Assembly: GCA_023260815.1 (NCBI GenBank)
Contig: JALQUE010000438.1
Coordinates: forward strand, 1-11,348
Length of the DNA stretch: 11,348 nucleotides
From: Roseovarius sp.
Lineage (GTDB): Bacteria > Pseudomonadota > Alphaproteobacteria > Rhodobacterales > Rhodobacteraceae
Direction: 5' to 3'
In this document: positions 1 to 5,503 of the stretch, piece after piece
Numbering within the stretch: position 1 is the stretch's first letter
How the letters are laid out: each line of letters begins with the position of its first letter
Notes under the pieces: generated by a model
Told to the model about the DNA's origin: nothing
Database searches by the model: none
The model's input: only the letters and a program-made list of their open reading frames with translations
Made by a program: the position numbers and the translations under genes

Positions 1-2
1 AC

Positions 3-191
3 CGGATCGCGGCGCCTTGCGCGTTGATCGGCACGTCGAATTTCTTCGAACTGGCGGTGGCGGTGGCGATCAGCCTGTTCGGGCTCAATTCGGGCGCGGC
101 GCTGGCCACGGTCGTGGGGGTGCTGGTGGAGGTGCCGGTCATGCTGTCGCTGGTGGCGTTCGCCAATCGCACGCGGCGCGGATTCGGTTGA
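3..191 (+). CDS. arsB: ACR3-family arsenite efflux permease, C-terminal fragment (5' end outside window)
   Basis: The last 62 codons of a membrane protein are present; the start lies outside the window. The visible part contains APCALIGTSNFFELAVAVAI, then a hydrophobic stretch, EVPVMLSLVAF and a basic tail ending in RRGFG. The SNFFELA segment followed by GLNSGAALATVVG and VEVPVML is the typical C-terminal end of ACR3 (arsenical resistance-3) permeases, which export arsenite across the inner membrane by exchange with protons. Two membrane segments can be seen. The gene ends 11 bases before the stop of the convergent GntR regulator, so the two are tail to tail with no room for a separate terminator. 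It is probably part of an ars operon to the left; this is inferred. ArsB and ACR3 are distinct families sharing a function, and this one is ACR3. Confidence 0.85.
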   Translation, partial: RIAAPCALIGTSNFFELAVAVAISLFGLNSGAALATVVGVLVEVPVMLSLVAFANRTRRGFG

Positions 192-202
192 GCGGGGGCG
201 CG

Positions 203-991
203 TCAGCCTTCGGGCGAGACGAACACGAATTCCACGCTGGCCATGGCCCAACACCCGCGATTGTATTCGATGGCTTCGCCATCCGGTGTGCGGTTGATCG
301 CGGTGACATGCTGCACCGGGGTCTTGGCGTTGATGCCCAGTATCTCGGCTTCGTCGGGGTGCGCCAGCCCGCCGCGCACACGGGTTTCGGCGCGGCGGAA
401 CCACGGGATGCCTGAGGCCTTGTAGACGGCGCTGACGGAATTGAGCCGCTCGTAAAGCCGTTCGAAATCGGGGAAACGATGGGCCGGCAACTCCTTGCGG
501 GTGAAATAGATCGGCGCGCCATCCAGCAGCCGCATCCGGTGCAGCACGATCACCCTGTCGCGCTGTGACAGTCCGAACAGCTGTGCGGCCTCAGGGCTGG
601 GAGGCGCGCGATCCAGCCGCAGGGTGCGCGTGGTCACGTCCTGCCCGCAGCCGATCAACGAGTCGGAAAACCGCATGTCGTTCTGGATGACGAAGGTGCG
701 CGGCGTCTGGCGCACGAAGATGCCGACGCCCTTGCGGGCTTGCAGCTTGCCCTCGCTTTGATGCAGGGCGAGCGCGCGGCGCATCGTGACGCGGTTGACG
801 CGGAACATCTCGGCCAGTTGCACTTCGCCGGGCAGTTTGGCGCCCTGTGCGACAAGCCCGCTGTCGATGGCCTCGGACAGCCGGTCATAGATCTGCAGCC
901 AGATCGGGCGCAGCGCGCGGGCGTCGTAGGGCCGTTGCGCCAGCGCCAGAAGGGAGGGGCCGCCCCTTGGGGCGGCGGATGCCTCAGCCAC
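203..991 (-). CDS. phnF: GntR-family (HutC/UTRA) transcriptional regulator, PhnF-like
   Basis: A 262-residue regulator with an N-terminal winged helix-turn-helix (about residues 29-94: PIWLQIYDRL, then KLPGEVQLAEMF, VNRVTMRRAL and the wing KGVGIFV) followed by a UTRA ligand-binding domain (about 108-257). It resembles PhnF, the repressor of phosphonate uptake and C-P lyase operons, and lies directly downstream of the PhnM-like gene. I chose GTG at 991 rather than the in-frame ATG at 1012. The GTG has a GAAAGG ribosome site 9 bases upstream and overlaps the phnM stop by 8 bases (GTGGCTGA), while the ATG has no visible ribosome site and would give a 29-base overlap. Its likely target is the inverted repeat in the phnM/phnD spacer. 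The ligand cannot be read from sequence; a phosphonate or a phosphorylated sugar is a guess. Family assignment is confident, the PhnF name slightly less so. Confidence 0.86.
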   Translation of the reverse strand: MAEASAAPRGGPSLLALAQRPYDARALRPIWLQIYDRLSEAIDSGLVAQGAKLPGEVQLAEMFRVNRVTMRRALALHQSEGKLQARKGVGIFVRQTPRTFVIQNDMRFSDSLIGCGQDVTTRTLRLDRAPPSPEAAQLFGLSQRDRVIVLHRMRLLDGAPIYFTRKELPAHRFPDFERLYERLNSVSAVYKASGIPWFRRAETRVRGGLAHPDEAEILGINAKTPVQHVTAINRTPDGEAIEYNRGCWAMASVEFVFVSPEG

Positions 992-2108
992 GATCCAGAA
1001 CCTTTCTGCCATTCACGAAGACAGCCCGAATGTGGCGCGTCCGTTGGTCGACCACAAGCAGATCCGCGCGCTGACCGGATGCAAGCGTGCCGCGATCCTG
1101 CAGCCCGACCGCCGCCGCCGGATTGGCCGAGATCAGCGCCCAGCCCTGGTCCAGAGGCAGCACACCCGCATCATGCAGACGGAAAACCGCATGGAACGGC
1201 GCGGGATAATAATAGTCCGACGCCAACACGGTGCAGAGCCCCGCCGCGATGGCCTGCGTGGCACAGAGCGCGCCATTGTGGCTTTCGCCGCGCAAGGCGT
1301 TGGGTGCCCCCAGAACGACATGTTCTCCCGCATCGCGCGCCGCACCTGCGGCCTCGGCGGACATGGGGAATTCGGCGATGGTGACATTGCGCGCGCGCCC
1401 CGTCAGCCGGTCTTCAACGGTCATGTCGTCATGCGACATGACGGGCCGGCCAAGCGCCGCGGCGCTTTGGCAGAGACGGTCGGTGGCGGCGGGCACTTCG
1501 GTGCGGCGGTCCCAGATGCGGTTGATCTGGCGCTTGGCATCGGCGGGCGACAGGTGCATGCGGGACGCCATCCGCTTGAGCTTGGCGCTGTCGTCGTCAA
1601 GCGCGCGGTTGGCGCTGGTGTGATCATTGAGCGACAGGATATCGCCGGGGCGCGCGGCCAGCCAGCCGATCACCTCGTCGACATGGTCGATCGCGAAGGT
1701 TTCCCACCGGATGTTCAACCGCGTGTCACAGGCAAGGCGCGGGGCGATGTCGGTCAGGGACGCCACCAACGCGCGCGAGATCGCGATGTCGCGCAGGCCC
1801 GGTTCCCAAGACACGGTCAGGGCGTGATAGCCGGTGGTGATCCCGTTGGCGATCATCTGGGCATCGGCCTCGGCATAGGCGAGGGCATGGGGGAAATGCA
1901 CGCCGGGGCGGGGTTGCACGATGGATTCGAATCCGTCGCCATGCAGATCGACGATGCCGGGCAGAATCCATGCGCCCCTAGCATCGAAGCCTTGTGCGTC
2001 CTCGGGCCTGTCCGGGGCGATCCGGCCCCCGGACAGATGCAGATCGGTCATTTTGAAGCCGTCGGGCAGCAAGCTCTCGCCGCCGGTGAGGGTCCAGGCG
2101 TTTGTCAT
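984..2108 (-). CDS. phnM: PhnM-like amidohydrolase (alpha-D-ribose 1-methylphosphonate 5-triphosphate diphosphatase family)
   Basis: A 374-residue amidohydrolase of normal PhnM length. The N-terminal beta domain leads into ILPGIVDLHGD (residues 48-58, metal-binding HxD), then PRPGVHFP, NDHTS (161-165), MSHDD (224-228), AEFPMS, GAPN..RGESHNG and SDYYYP (297-302). It ends with the beta-sandwich return GQRADLLVVD. These blocks match E. coli PhnM in order and spacing. PhnM releases pyrophosphate from ribosyl alkylphosphonate triphosphate during C-P lyase degradation. Two sites differ from the E. coli protein as I remember it: HGDGFE replaces HTDN, and N132 (in LNIRWE) replaces the His of HLRCE. 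No C-P lyase genes are in the window, so the substrate may differ. The ATG at 2108 has GGAG 12 bases upstream. The gene is divergent from phnD and overlaps the regulator gene by 8 bases, so the two are probably co-transcribed. Confidence 0.88.
   Translation of the reverse strand: MTNAWTLTGGESLLPDGFKMTDLHLSGGRIAPDRPEDAQGFDARGAWILPGIVDLHGDGFESIVQPRPGVHFPHALAYAEADAQMIANGITTGYHALTVSWEPGLRDIAISRALVASLTDIAPRLACDTRLNIRWETFAIDHVDEVIGWLAARPGDILSLNDHTSANRALDDDSAKLKRMASRMHLSPADAKRQINRIWDRRTEVPAATDRLCQSAAALGRPVMSHDDMTVEDRLTGRARNVTIAEFPMSAEAAGAARDAGEHVVLGAPNALRGESHNGALCATQAIAAGLCTVLASDYYYPAPFHAVFRLHDAGVLPLDQGWALISANPAAAVGLQDRGTLASGQRADLLVVDQRTRHIRAVFVNGRKVLDRG
1001..1006 (-). promoter_or_regulatory. Ribosome binding site deciding the GTG start of the PhnF-like gene
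   Basis: GAAAGG on the minus strand, 9 bases before the GTG at 991. No comparable site precedes the upstream in-frame ATG at 1012. Confidence 0.5.
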
Positions 2109-2124
2109 GGGGTCTTTGGTCTCC

Positions 2125-2142
2125 GTGTCACGAAAGTGTCAA
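2125..2142 (+). promoter_or_regulatory. Candidate PhoB box in the phnM/phnD spacer
   Basis: Two direct 7-mers, GTGTCAC and GTGTCAA, are separated by 4 bases (GAAA), giving an 11-base period. The known Pho box is CTGTCAT-N4-CTGTCAT. The first unit differs from CTGTCAC at one position, and the second carries TGTCA intact. The spacing is exactly right and the site points toward phnD. A weak -10 (TATGCA, 2153-2158) lies about 10 bases downstream, the distance usual for PhoB-activated promoters. It also lies 16 bases upstream of the phnM start and could affect that promoter. PhoB control is an inference. Confidence 0.55.
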
Positions 2143-2152
2143 TCGAATCCCT

Positions 2153-2158
2153 TATGCA
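2153..2158 (+). promoter_or_regulatory. Possible -10 element of the phnDCE promoter
   Basis: TATGCA, with only three of six bases matching TATAAT, placed 10 bases downstream of the candidate PhoB box, where PhoB-dependent promoters have their -10. This is position-based evidence only. An alternative TATACA (2179-2184) fits the hexamer better but lies inside the proposed operator and is too far from the Pho box. Confidence 0.25.
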
Positions 2159-2162
2159 TCGC

Positions 2163-2187
2163 TTGTGTGACGTTCCTGTATACACAA
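2163..2187. promoter_or_regulatory. Candidate operator for the PhnF-like repressor
   Basis: An inverted repeat with arms TTGTGT (2163-2168) and ACACAA (2182-2187) lies between the phnD promoter region and the phnD ribosome site. The right half contains the 8-bp palindrome TGTATACA (2177-2184) and the octamer GTATACAC (2178-2185), which fits the HutC-subfamily GntR consensus GTNTANAC. A divergently encoded UTRA regulator two genes away makes this the natural autoregulatory site. Its place just downstream of the probable -10 suits repression. Confidence 0.45.
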
Positions 2188-2200
2188 CCTTGGACATCTT

Positions 2201-2207
2201 GGAGAGG
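2201..2207 (+). promoter_or_regulatory. Ribosome binding site of phnD
   Basis: GGAGAGG directly before the ATG at 2211. It fixes the start inside a much longer open frame that runs back through the phnM region, and the protein from this ATG begins with a clean signal peptide. Confidence 0.8.
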
Positions 2208-2210
2208 CTC

Positions 2211-3068
2211 ATGATCCGTTCCCTGCTTGCCGCCGCTGCGGTTTCCGTCGCCGCCATCCCCGCCGCTTTTGCAGAACCGCTGAAATTCGCGGTCACCGAC
2301 ATCGAAGGGCTTGAAGCCCTGCAACAAGAGTTTGGCGCTTTTGAAGCCAAACTCGAAGAGCTGACCGGCTATGAGGTCGATCTGTTTCCCGTCTCGTCGC
2401 GCACCGCCGCCGTCGAGGCGTTGAAGCAGGACAAGGTCGATCTGGTGCTGACCGGCCCCGCAGAATACGTCGTCATCAAGGAACTGACCGACGCGGTGAT
2501 CGTGACCGCATGGCAGCGTCCGAACTATTTCGCGCAGATCGTCACCCTGTCGGATGGTCCGATCAAGTCGGTGCAGGATCTGAAGGGCCAGACCGTGACC
2601 TTCGGGTCGGTCGGGTCGACCTCGCAGCATCTTGGACCGGCACAGGTTCTGGCGGATTTCGGTCTGGCCTACAACACCGACTACCAGCCGCAGATCATCT
2701 CGCGCAATCTGGCGGTCGAGGCGCTGATCCGTGGCGATGTGCAGGCCGTCGGCATGAATGAAAGCCATCTGCGCCGCATCCGCGAGGCGTTCCCCGATAC
2801 GTCCTTCGCTGTTGTCGCGCGGGGCCGTGACCTGCCCAACGATATCCTCGTTGCGCGCTCGGACATGGATCAGGACGCTGTTGCCGCCGTCAAGGCCGCC
2901 TTTGTGGACCACTCCGCCGAGCTGATGCAGGCCGTGCTGACAGGCGAGGACAACCAGAAGTTCAAGGGTGGTTTCTTCCTGACGCAGGTCGACGACAGCG
3001 ATTACGACTACGTGCGTTCGATGTACGCGACCATCGGTGTCGATACGAGCGCCTTCGTGGGCAACTGA
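2211..3068 (+). CDS. phnD: Phosphate/phosphonate-type ABC transporter periplasmic binding protein
   Basis: A 285-residue PhnD-type binding protein. It has a signal peptide (MIRSLL, then an Ala-rich core, cleavage likely after AFA at residue 21). The mature part starts EPLKFAVTD. It carries DLVLTGPAEYVV (77-88), the ligand loop GSVGSTSQHLGP (132-143) and GMNESH (181-186). By alignment from memory with E. coli PhnD, Y86, S136-T137-S138, E184 and perhaps D211 sit at or near the phosphonate pocket. The protein captures a phosphonate, phosphite or related oxyanion in the periplasm and hands it to PhnE. It is the first gene of phnDCE, preceded by a candidate Pho box and operator and followed by a strong hairpin. 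Exact ligand specificity cannot be read: close relatives PtxB and HtxB bind phosphite and hypophosphite. Confidence 0.93.
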   Translation: MIRSLLAAAAVSVAAIPAAFAEPLKFAVTDIEGLEALQQEFGAFEAKLEELTGYEVDLFPVSSRTAAVEALKQDKVDLVLTGPAEYVVIKELTDAVIVTAWQRPNYFAQIVTLSDGPIKSVQDLKGQTVTFGSVGSTSQHLGPAQVLADFGLAYNTDYQPQIISRNLAVEALIRGDVQAVGMNESHLRRIREAFPDTSFAVVARGRDLPNDILVARSDMDQDAVAAVKAAFVDHSAELMQAVLTGEDNQKFKGGFFLTQVDDSDYDYVRSMYATIGVDTSAFVGN

Positions 3069-3085
3069 GCCCGCCCAAGCGATCA

Positions 3086-3109
3086 GGCCGGGGGCGGGTG
3101 CCCCCGGCC
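3086..3109 (+). repeat. Intercistronic hairpin between phnD and phnC
   Basis: A perfect 10-bp inverted repeat, GGCCGGGGGC and GCCCCCGGCC, around a 4-base loop GGGT. No T-run follows, so it is not a typical intrinsic terminator. The position just after the binding-protein gene suggests it shields the phnD 3' end from exonucleases, or partly attenuates, so that binding protein is made in excess over ATPase and permease. The function is inferred from other binding-protein operons. Confidence 0.7.
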
Positions 3110-3146
3110 ATGTGCCATCCCACCCTAGCCAACCCCCGGGGGACCG

Positions 3147-3950
3147 ATGCTTGACCTTGTGACCGACCGCCCAAGTGCCGCTGCGCAGGCGCTGGCCCGG
3201 ACCGGCCCGCTGATTTCTGCGCGCGGCCTGTGCAAATCCTATGACCGGCGCCGCATGATCCTTGACGGCGTCGATCTTGAGATTGCGGCGGGTGAGAGGG
3301 TGGCGCTGATCGGATCCAACGGCAGCGGCAAGTCCACCCTGCTGAAAAGCCTGATCGGGTTGCATCCCATTTCCAGCGGCACGTTGCAGTGCTTTGGCGA
3401 TCCGGTGGATGCGCGTGGCAGCCGCAAGCAACGGCTGGCCATGCGGCGCCAGACCGGGTTCGTCTTTCAGAAACATTGTCTGGTGCGCCGCCGCACGGTG
3501 CTGTCGAATGTCATTCACGGTCTTTTCGGGGATGCCGGAAGCTGGCGGGCGTTTTCCCATGCGCTGGCCCCCCCGGACTGGCGGGACCGCGCGATGCAGG
3601 CGCTGGCCGAGGTCGATCTGGCCGACAAGGCGCTGGAGCGCGCCGACGCCCTGTCGGGGGGGCAGCAGCAGCGGGTGGCGATTGCCCGCGCGCTGGTGCG
3701 GCGCCCCCGCCTGCTGATCGCGGACGAGCCTGCCGCCAGTCTTGATCCGGTATCGGGCCGCAATGTGATGGAGCTTTTCACCCAGCTGTGCCGGGATCAC
3801 GGCATCACGCTGCTTTATACCTCGCATGACATGGCGCATGCGGTGGATTACGCGGACCGCATCGTGGCCCTGAAAGGCGGCAAGGTGCTGTTCGACCGGC
3901 CCGCGGCCCAGGTCACGCGCGGCGATCTCAAGGATACATTCGATGGCTGA
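3147..3950 (+). CDS. phnC: Phosphonate-type ABC transporter ATP-binding protein
   Basis: A 267-residue ABC ATPase. Walker A is GSNGSGKST (56-64), the Q-loop is at Q108 (GFVFQKH), followed by VRRRTVLSNVIHGLFG, which is characteristic of the PhnC subfamily. The signature is LSGGQQQ (169-175), Walker B LLIADEP (189-195) followed by AASLDP, and the switch histidine is in TSHD (H227). The 25-residue extension before the ABC fold is longer than in many PhnC proteins. A GGGGGA ribosome site lies 3 bases before the ATG. The protein powers phosphonate uptake with PhnD and PhnE at the inner membrane. Its last 8 bases overlap the phnE start, so the two are translationally coupled. Confidence 0.94.
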   Translation: MLDLVTDRPSAAAQALARTGPLISARGLCKSYDRRRMILDGVDLEIAAGERVALIGSNGSGKSTLLKSLIGLHPISSGTLQCFGDPVDARGSRKQRLAMRRQTGFVFQKHCLVRRRTVLSNVIHGLFGDAGSWRAFSHALAPPDWRDRAMQALAEVDLADKALERADALSGGQQQRVAIARALVRRPRLLIADEPAASLDPVSGRNVMELFTQLCRDHGITLLYTSHDMAHAVDYADRIVALKGGKVLFDRPAAQVTRGDLKDTFDG

Positions 3951-4743
3951 TCGCAGGTTGGAGGCGCCGGGCCGCTTCACCGGGTTTTCGCCGCTGAACT
4001 TTGCGCTGCTGGTGGCATTGGGCGCGGTTGTCCTTGCCTCGATGGGCAAGGTGGCGCCGTCGCCGCAGCAATTGGTCGATGGTGTGCCGGGGATGGTCAA
4101 TCTTGTGGGGCGGATGCTGCCGCCCAACACCGAGCCCGCCTTTCTGGCGCGGATCGGCCTGCGCATCCTCGAGACCTTCCAGATCGCGCTGGTCGGTGCC
4201 GCCATCGGTATTCTTCTGAGCCTGCCAATCGCGTGGTGTGCGGCGCGGGGCGTGTCGCCGCTTGGGCGGGGTAACGTGGTGGTCAAGGCGTTCATTTCGT
4301 TCCTGCGCACGGTGCCCGATCTGGTCTGGGCGCTGATCTTCGTGGCCTCCATCGGGCTGGGGGCCGTGGCGGGGACCATGACAATCGTGGTCGACACCAT
4401 CGGTTTCTGTGGCCGGTTCTTTGCCGAAGCCATGGAGGACGCCGAGAAGGAACCCCAAGAGGCGCTGTCTGCCATCGGGGCGGGGCGCGGGTCGATCCTT
4501 GTGGGGGCGATCCTGCCGGATATCATGCCGTCGCTGATCAACTCGTCGCTGTTCGCTCTGGAAAAGGCGGTGCGGTCCTCAGTCGTGCTGGGGCTTGTGG
4601 GGGCTGGCGGGATTGGTCAGGAACTCAAGGTGGCGTTCGACCTGTTCCAGTATCGCAACGCATCGATGATCATTCTTGCGATCTTCGCCATCGTGCTGCT
4701 GATGGAGCTGTGTACCGACAAGCTGCGCGCGCGCATCCAGTGA
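3943..4743 (+). CDS. phnE: Phosphonate-type ABC transporter permease
   Basis: A 266-residue inner-membrane permease with about six hydrophobic segments (near residues 19-38, 79-98, 113-135, 138-158, 202-222 and 240-258). The cytoplasmic EAA loop is at about 173-196 (EALSAIGAGRGSIL then LPDIMP). The motif FLRTVPDLVWALIFV and the ending GLVGAGGIGQEL are typical of PhnE. Only one permease gene is present, unlike the paired phnE1-phnE2 found in many alphaproteobacteria, so the channel is probably a PhnE homodimer. ATG overlaps the phnC stop (ATGGCTGA). It is the last gene of phnDCE; the next gene starts 103 bases downstream with its own ribosome site. Confidence 0.94.
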   Translation: MADRRLEAPGRFTGFSPLNFALLVALGAVVLASMGKVAPSPQQLVDGVPGMVNLVGRMLPPNTEPAFLARIGLRILETFQIALVGAAIGILLSLPIAWCAARGVSPLGRGNVVVKAFISFLRTVPDLVWALIFVASIGLGAVAGTMTIVVDTIGFCGRFFAEAMEDAEKEPQEALSAIGAGRGSILVGAILPDIMPSLINSSLFALEKAVRSSVVLGLVGAGGIGQELKVAFDLFQYRNASMIILAIFAIVLLMELCTDKLRARIQ

Positions 4744-4769
4744 CCCGAGCGGCAGGCTGAGGCGATTTG

Positions 4770-4803
4770 GCCACGGGGCCGATTTTCGACATCGGTGGCT
4801 TTT
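4770..4803 (+). terminator. Possible weak terminator after phnE
   Basis: An imperfect hairpin with outer arms GCCAC (4770-4774) and GTGGC (4795-4799), a bulge, and an inner CGAT/ATCG stem, followed by TTTT (4800-4803). It sits between phnE and the next operon. The bulge and short T-run make it a weak candidate. Confidence 0.35.
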
Positions 4804-4846
4804 CATCCGCTGCGCATGGCATAGCTTTCCATCATATGGAGGCGCC

Positions 4847-5503
4847 ATGCTGCTGCAGATCGATACCCTCACGAAATCCTATGCCGGGCCGGACGGCCCG
4901 ACCGAGGTTCTGCGCGGCATAAGCCTGTCGCTTGCCGCGGGCGAGACAATGGCGCTGACCGGCGAATCCGGGTCGGGCAAAAGCACGTTGCTGCATCTGG
5001 TTGGGGGGCTGGACACCGCCGATAGCGGCAGCATCCGGCTGGACGGCCAAGAGGTGACACGCCTTGATGACACCGGGCGCGCAGCCTTGCGGCGCGGCAC
5101 GGTGGGGGTGGTGTTCCAGCAGTTCAACCTGATCCCGTCGCTGAGCGTGGCCGCGAATATCAGCTTTCAGGCCCGGCTTGCCGGGCGCGCGGATCAGGCC
5201 CGTGCCGACCGGCTGGCCGAGGCCCTGGGCCTGACCGCGCATCTGGCGAAATACCCCGAGCAATTGTCGGGCGGTCAACAGCAGCGTGTGGCCATCGCCC
5301 GGACGCTTGCCGCACAGCCACGCCTTGTGCTGGCCGATGAACCCACCGGCAATCTGGACGAGGCCACCGCCGCCGTGGTGATCGAGGAAATGCTGGCGCT
5401 GGTCCACGAGACGGGTGCTGCGCTGATGATGGTGACGCATTCGCCGGCCCTTGCGGCGCGGGCGCAGCGGCGGTTGCATCTGCGGCAGGGGCGGTTGGAA
5501 TGA
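4847..5503 (+). CDS. ABC transporter ATP-binding protein, LolD/MacB type (AttE-like)
   Basis: A 218-residue ATPase of the MacB/LolD/FtsE class. Walker A is GESGSGKST (39-47), the Q-loop is VVFQQFNLIPSLSVAANI (88-105), the signature LSGGQQQ (140-146), Walker B VLADEP (161-166) followed by TGNLDE, which is typical of this class, and the switch histidine H198 is in THSP. The strong GGAGG ribosome site (4838-4842) lies 4 bases before the ATG. The stop overlaps the start of the FtsX-like permease by 4 bases (ATGA). With the permease and the AttH-like protein it matches the AttEFGH arrangement first described in Agrobacterium. This class does not move solutes through a channel but drives extraction or release of substrates at the outer face of the inner membrane. 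The substrate here is unknown. Confidence 0.92.
   Translation: MLLQIDTLTKSYAGPDGPTEVLRGISLSLAAGETMALTGESGSGKSTLLHLVGGLDTADSGSIRLDGQEVTRLDDTGRAALRRGTVGVVFQQFNLIPSLSVAANISFQARLAGRADQARADRLAEALGLTAHLAKYPEQLSGGQQQRVAIARTLAAQPRLVLADEPTGNLDEATAAVVIEEMLALVHETGAALMMVTHSPALAARAQRRLHLRQGRLE

Noticed and set aside
1032..2210. A long plus-strand extension upstream of phnD, open through the phnM region
   Set aside because: phnD starts at 2211, with GGAGAGG and a signal peptide; the upstream translation is antisense to phnM and has no domain.
2139..4541. An 800-codon open frame on the minus strand across phnD, phnC and phnE
   Set aside because: Low-complexity His/Gln/Arg-rich translation with no family motifs; it mirrors three well-supported plus-strand genes and is a GC-rich antisense shadow.
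4828..4842. Small hairpin TCCAT-CAT-ATGGA overlapping the GGAGG ribosome site of the AttE-like gene
   Set aside because: Only five Watson-Crick pairs with a 3-base loop; too weak to claim translational control.
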